A DNA stretch of 64,000 nt, from NCBI GenBank assembly GCA_025267735.1, contig CM046304.1, positions 23,625,381-23,689,380 on the forward strand, written 5' to 3'. This document shows positions 58,399 through 64,000 of the stretch, one piece after another. The position numbers were made by a program, and so were the translations under genes. The notes beneath the pieces are model-generated. The model was not told the origin of the DNA. It did no database searches and saw only the letters and a list, made by a program, of their open reading frames with translations. The DNA is from Mactra quadrangularis (taxonomy: Eukaryota > Mollusca > Bivalvia > Venerida > Mactridae). Every line of letters starts with the position of its first letter. Position 1 is the first letter of the stretch.

Positions 58399-59669
58399 GT
58401 TCAAGCTAGCTTTCCAATTTAAAAAATCATAACTATATTTACTTTTTAACAAAACATGATTATGATGCCAATTATGTAGCATACATTTGAATTATGTTAT
58501 TACTTTGATTATAGATTTATATTTTACACCATTTCTCTGCTTGTAATTTGTAATTTTCTCACTATTCACGTTTACAGAATTATATACATGTACATGTATA
58601 ATTTTACAGTAAAATGTAAAATGAGTAGTTAACAGCTGCATATGGTTTTAAAAAGATTTGAAGTATGACATTTAAAACTGCATTTTTTGGGCGATTTAAG
58701 CTATTTCTGACAAAATGAGTTTCAATTCATTGTAACGAGACTTTTTAAAAAATCCTGATTTTGTTTGTAATTTATTGTTTGGTTTTAAACTAAGTTTTCA
58801 GGAATGACTGTTCATACTAATTAATTTCTGCGTTAATTAATAACTAGTTGATGTTTTATTGTAACAATTTTAAAACTAGAATTTTGTTTTGATTTAAAAA
58901 AACTTACACTTTTCCTATATCTTTTTTTAAAAACTATTTATTGATCTAGTGATAGAAAGAAATATAAATAAAAATGTTCAAAAATATATGTATGTTCAAG
59001 ACTTAATCTGTACCCCAATATTGTATAGTGCAAACCGAGATGTGTTTATGACTGGTAAAGCCATATAAGTTAATTGTTTGATTCTCATTGAGAATTTTTG
59101 GAAGTTAATGGTGCATTGGGACACTTGTTTTTTATTATGTTAATGCAATGAATAATTGTATAAAACGCTGGGTGCAGAAAGATATCTTATTCTTGCAATG
59201 TCTTGTTTTAAAAAGGAGATATTTATCTGTCTCAAACTTTTTGATAAAATGTTCTTGGTTGGATTCTGACTTTTTGGAGGGGTTGGTCATGTTTGAAAAT
59301 CTATCAATTAATTTTCTATGACCTATAGCACCAGCCATTTACAATGTAAATATATTGCAGACAAACATCCTATAGGGTAACTGACTGCCAATGGATTCAT
59401 AAAGACTTAAGACATGTCTTTTTACAATATCTAGATTTTTCAATAATGTTTACAAGTTACATCAACTTGTGAAACATGTGTAACATGTAAATAATCAATT
59501 ATTCTCAATATGAGACACTAGAATAAATGAGACACGTATCAGGCTCAATGAAAGCCTACTAGAAGTCAAGTGCAACCATATTGGAATCACATGTTTACTA
59601 GGCAGGCTTGATTAAATATTGGCCTTAAAGCTTGAATCAGTTCTAGTGATTACCATAGTTTGTTTTTTG

Positions 59670-59966
59670 TTGGGTTTAAAGCCCTAGCAACCCATTGTAC
59701 AAGTTCAAAGTGGTCAGTCAACCTACTTACTGTTCCTAGAAAGGCTAGATCTATGAATATAGCTGTTAACCAACTATTAGGCCCATACGTCCATCAGTGA
59801 ATGACTCCTTTCTTACATGATTTAGAACCAGTGGTAGAGAGGAGAATGGCTGAAGACAATTATTTCATGATCAAGCTCCATGAAAGAATGTACTGCCAAG
59901 GAATCGAACTTACCGCCTCTCGATCAGTACTGTGTGCTATCAACTGAACTATCCGACAGGCTGTAT
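59670..59966 (-). repeat. tRNA-derived SINE (second type), minus strand
   Basis: Reverse complement: CGGATAGTTCAGTTGATAGC (A box) and GGTAAGTTCGATTCC (B box), then ~210 bp of body ending GGCTTTAAACCCAAC. The tail is like that of the first SINE family, but the body differs. Confidence 0.6.
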
Positions 59967-61408
59967 AACCTTGGTCCATAAAATATGCTTACGTAGGATC
60001 CATGGTATAATCTATACTTATAGCTGACAACTGCCCTACTTGCTAGTTAAGAGTTCTGTTGACTATAGAAATCTCACAGGAACATACAAGATGAAAACAT
60101 GTAGAACATACTGGGAATATGAACAGTGTAATGGTTTCGGTTCTTTCTGTCTTGGTTGTCGAGTGGTACACTGGTAGTGTTAAAAGTGATTTTAATCTAA
60201 GTTATATATTTGAGTTACAATTTAAGTTATTGAGATTTCTTCATGGTGCAATGGATCAAAGACTGATGGTACTGGTCTAGTGATCGTATAGTGACTTTAT
60301 AATGTAGCAGATGTATAATGCACTTGTACTCCCTTACCTTCAAGCTAGCGTTAATGGCGACCTGGTAGAATGTCTATAAATATGACTCAAGATGTCATGG
60401 GTACCAATGCCAGTTCAGACAATGGATTTTTCCAGGTTACATTTGGCACCCTACATAAATAACCCACCAGGAATTGTGTGATGGCACCCTAAGATGGTTC
60501 CACAGAAAATGAAGGTCCAAGAATCTTGGATGAATTCAGTTAGGGAACATAGTTCACAGGGGATCTTCATCTCCCACTATATCTATACAATGTATATACA
60601 TGTATGTATAAGAGCGAGTGATAAAGATGCATGTTGCACTGTCTTAACATAGCATTCCTTAGCCTTCAGACTAGCTGTTATTGTGATGTTTTAGTGTCCC
60701 TTATGACTCTAGAGGATTGGTCTGAATCTCAGTTCAGACCTAGGATTTTTACTGGATTACAATAACAAGAATATAAAATAAATAAACAACAGAGATTTAT
60801 GTCAATTTAACCCTCTATTTAATTAGATGTATAGTTACATATATCTATAATAACACATAAGCAATTAAGGTATACAATCCCTAACATAGAACTATTATAA
60901 ATGTCATTTAACAGTTCTAGAAGATATTTCCAGGAGTCAAAGACATCCTTCTATGAAGTTGAAGACTTGGAATGATCTTTCAAATGTCGAAACCTAAAAT
61001 GTACACAAAATTACCAGAATAAAAATCTGAAAATTAGTGGATAACTAAAAGTATTTGTTGAATCTAAAAGCATTATTGTAGACTTTATGAATATACAATG
61101 TAGTAGAGAGATCTATCACCAAGGGCGTAGTAGAGCTTGGCAACTGAGTACTGTGGGGAATTAGACTCAAGCCCCTGGCCGATGCTACTTCTTGTAGTAT
61201 TCTCAATATACTTGGTTTTCAAGTACATTGAATGTATTTGGAAAGAACACAATTTTTAGTTCTCAAGTACAATAAAACTCCAGTTTTCCACTTTTATTAT
61301 TTGTATAAGTCCTTAACAATCTATTAGAAGTTCCATGTAAAACAATTCAAGTTCAAAGTATCGAATTTACATAACAATTAAGCAACACCCAATTTATATT
61401 CTAAGTTC

Positions 61409-62035
61409 TTTAAAGGCCGGACTTCATTTCTTGAAAAAAGCGGGTGGTTAGCAATTAAGCCGATAAGGAGAAAGGGGAGGGTTTGACCTACGTTATCAGA
61501 GGTTACCAACGGCTAAATTCTCTATGCTTGTAAACAAATTCTCACTAAATTTACTACAGTGTTTACATTGTAAATTCCAATGCATGCTCTGAGACAAGTT
61601 TTAGACACTTACAGACAGTAAAAATACTGCCGATACATAATCTATGAATCAACAGTCATGGGAACTTTCTACGAGGGGCAGCCAGATGATAATATTACTG
61701 GCTCTGTGAAGTTCATGAACTCTCTTTTGATTGGCTCGATGAAGGTCATGAATCCTTTAGCATATGTCAGTCAAATTTTGAATTTTTTAAATTGTTTTCA
61801 AAATTTTTCTTTGAAAGTACCAATTCTAGGAAACTTAGAAAACTGAAAATTTTAAATATTATTGAAAATGAGTCAAAGAAACAGTATGTCAAAATTAATT
61901 AAAATCTGATCAGTAAATTTGTAACACTTCCAGATTTTCTCTCTCTTGTTTAACATGTTCACTGGTCAGAGAGTCAGAAAGAAGTGGCCATTTTCAAGAT
62001 TCTCTCTCTTTTATAGTTGAAGCCCGGCCTTTAAA
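61409..62035. repeat. MITE (~627 bp)
   Basis: TTTAAAGGCCGGACTTCA and TGAAGCCCGGCCTTTAAA are inverted ends with one mismatch. TTTAAA may be the target duplication or part of the repeat. CTCTCT motifs and GTTCATGAA/GGTCATGAA duplications lie inside; the 62-codon frame at 61658 is not a gene. Confidence 0.7.
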
Positions 62036-62059
62036 GTATGGTCTCTTAAATAAAGTATC

Positions 62060-62112
62060 TATATGTATTCTATTCAAAATTCTATTCTATTCTTCTTTTT
62101 TATTCTATTCTA
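62060..62112 (+). repeat. TTCTA/TATTC imperfect microsatellite
   Basis: Repeated ATTCTATTC units directly after the 61409-62035 MITE region. Confidence 0.6.
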
Positions 62113-64000
62113 GTCTGAATAAAAGTATTGTCATTTAATTTTATAAGAAATATATTTGGGCGGCAGGGGCCAATAAAAATCATCCAATGAAATTAACTAA
62201 CTAATAAGAATAATACTTTGGATCATAAATTATTAGGTAGTAAATTTCAGGTTGTGACACCTTACTAATATACATGTCATAATGGGATTGTCTTATTTTG
62301 TCTACAAAGCCAGGTTTTTCCAACTAAGTATATTTGTCACAACCCAGGAAATATTTTGATTATTTATACTAATAAAATATTTAAGTACTTGAAAGGATAT
62401 CTGTTTGAATAAGTAATGCTGATAGCAATAAAAATTAATACATTTATAAATATTATTTTGTAAAAATTACTTTAAAACACTAACTTGAATTATAAACCTT
62501 AATTCAATTATGTTATTTTTAAAATATCTGAAATTTCTAAATAAACCTTGTTTCAGATCAATTTGTGTTTTAAAGCTCATAAAAAATGCCAGTGGCTGCA
62601 CTAATTAGAGCATTATCCTTGATATCATCAACTAAAAAATCATTAAAACCATGCAAAAATCCAATATAATAAAGAGGCTCCTTTTAATATTTGCGAAAAA
62701 ATGCCATGCACAACACATCTTCATTTAATATCAATATAACAGATGTAGTAGTTTAAGGTTTCTTGCTCATTCTGTCCTGGGGCAGTGTTGTAGTGGCAGA
62801 GGGATTATGATCATATACAAGTTGTACATATATTATTATTTACAGTAGAACTTGGTTTTAACATACTTGGTTATAACATACCATTTTTCCTGGCCCAATT
62901 TAATATTGATATGTTCCACATATCAGTGACAGAAAATTCATGAAATTTCATTTGATAACATTGAACATGTTGAACATTTATGATTTTACCTTAAACTGTC
63001 TTGTTAATCTACATTTCAATTTCAATCCGTGGTTTTCAATCCTTTTTATCCTTATTATGTTCATTTGAAGACATTATCGGCCATCATATGTAATATGCAA
63101 AGGTTGACAGACATAATTGAAGCCAATCTTTTGCATAAAAGAAATGATAGCCGAATTTCATCCGTTTTCGCGACTTCAGAACTGTCGTCATGTTTCCTAG
63201 TTTTCTGCGGTAAATTCCATATTCCAAAGTTTAAATACAGTTTGTATAGAACACTTAACCTTTTATATGTCTGTTAACATGATAAATCCTATTTAATTCC
63301 GAGTAATATTCCTGTATTTTGTGAAATTGTTTAGCCCGCGTCCTCTGCAATGTAAACAGTCTTCCATCTTTGCAAAGCTTTCTGGGTACTTAAATGATGA
63401 CGCAATATGTCGATAATACAGTAAAACCCCGTTATTTAGTGTCCATAGATGTATTTTATTGATCTAAAAGTAGTTTTATGTGATTTTAAGGTGAATTCAT
63501 CGTTGTTACCATTTTTGGGTCACTGTGACCAGCTTTTGTAACAGTTACCATTTTTGGAACACAATTGCGTGCAATGTGACCAGATTTTGGTCACAAGATC
63601 AGACTTGGATTAGATTTCATAGCGTACGGACGTATTTTGCTTTTCTTTAATATTTTTCATCCAAGTTCTCATTTTCGGCCTTAACTTAGAATTTTATTAC
63701 ATTATTTGAGTAAATAAGTATTTTTATTAGATAAATTAAGTAAACTTATAGATTTTTAAGATATTTAATAAATTATTGTTGATATTTCAACTTAGACGAA
63801 TTTAGATAAGTTTAAATTTTTCGTACTTGTAAACTTTGTACAGTACTTATAGTATTACATGTTAACATCATTATATTGTTACCTTTGTCGGCCGCGTAAT
63901 CGGATAGCTTCGGTTTTCTAGGTTAATAAAACCATTGTACCTTATTATTTTAGTACGGATTCGCACATTGTATTTTAAGTAGTAGAACCCCTATATTTTC

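Larger units (their letters stand above)
57120..64000. other. Repeat-bearing region without a supported gene
   Basis: Apart from the listed MITEs and SINE, a diverged direct repeat may link 60322-60440 with 60618-60760 (both have CCTTCA.ACTAGC, ATGACTC and CAGTTCAGAC). Near 63500-63600 TTACCATTTTTGG and GTGACCAG(C/A)TTTTG each occur twice. A minus-strand ATG at about 63375 (AAAGATGGAAGACTG) with TGCGTCATCA upstream might be a gene start, but it reads only 24 codons. No coding exon is supported. Confidence 0.5.

Noticed and set aside
59135..59338. 67-codon minus-strand frame (MAGAIGHRK...)
   Set aside because: Lys/Phe-rich low-complexity reading in AT-rich DNA, no splice or family support.

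Overview
The window is animal (metazoan) genomic DNA. It is AT-rich, has intron-bearing genes with GT-AG junctions, and is dense in short non-autonomous transposons. The repeat types (tRNA-derived SINEs ending in TTAAACCCAA-like tails, composite repeats rich in TGACCTTGACC, many small foldback elements) together with the protein sequences suggest a lophotrochozoan, most likely a bivalve mollusc. The species call is an inference.

Layout. (1) 1-800: the 3' end of a TRAF6-like gene on the plus strand (coiled coil plus MATH/TRAF-C domain, 5' end outside the window). (2) 801-7634: no gene seen; SINE and foldback insertions. (3) 7635-28831: a complete acyl-CoA synthetase short-chain family member 3 (ACSS3) gene on the plus strand. 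I resolved 16 constitutive exons with consistent phases, a predicted mitochondrial presequence and all the adenylation motifs. Two alternative, homologous terminal exons follow, each encoding its own C-terminus (products of about 685 and 689 aa). Its introns hold a pogo/mariner-like element, a LINE fragment between two CAT-type microsatellites, a hAT MITE with an 8-bp target duplication, a mariner-like MITE and several foldback elements. (4) 28832-38804: no host gene; a 1.3-kb near-perfect palindrome and a decayed PIF/Harbinger element with its terminal inverted repeats. (5) 38805-49067, minus strand: a terminal coding exon of an unrecognised protein, a probable upstream exon, and a possible initial coding exon farther out. 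Two exon-like stretches lie on the plus strand in the same area (weak evidence). (6) 50695-51660: a GC-richer, promoter-like region with three NRF1-type palindromes in 74-bp tandem repeats and a YY1-type motif, followed by a good splice donor. A possible four-exon plus-strand transcript with no long reading frame runs to about 56830. (7) 57120-64000: no gene supported; MITEs and a SINE.

Functionally, ACSS3 activates propionate and other short-chain acids in the mitochondrial matrix, and the TRAF6-like protein is an innate-immune signalling adaptor and ligase. Nothing in the sequence links the two. The items most worth a second look are the duplicated last exon of ACSS3, the tandem-NRF1 promoter with its noncoding-looking transcript, a transposon carrying repeated nuclear-receptor DR1 motifs, and the large palindromes.
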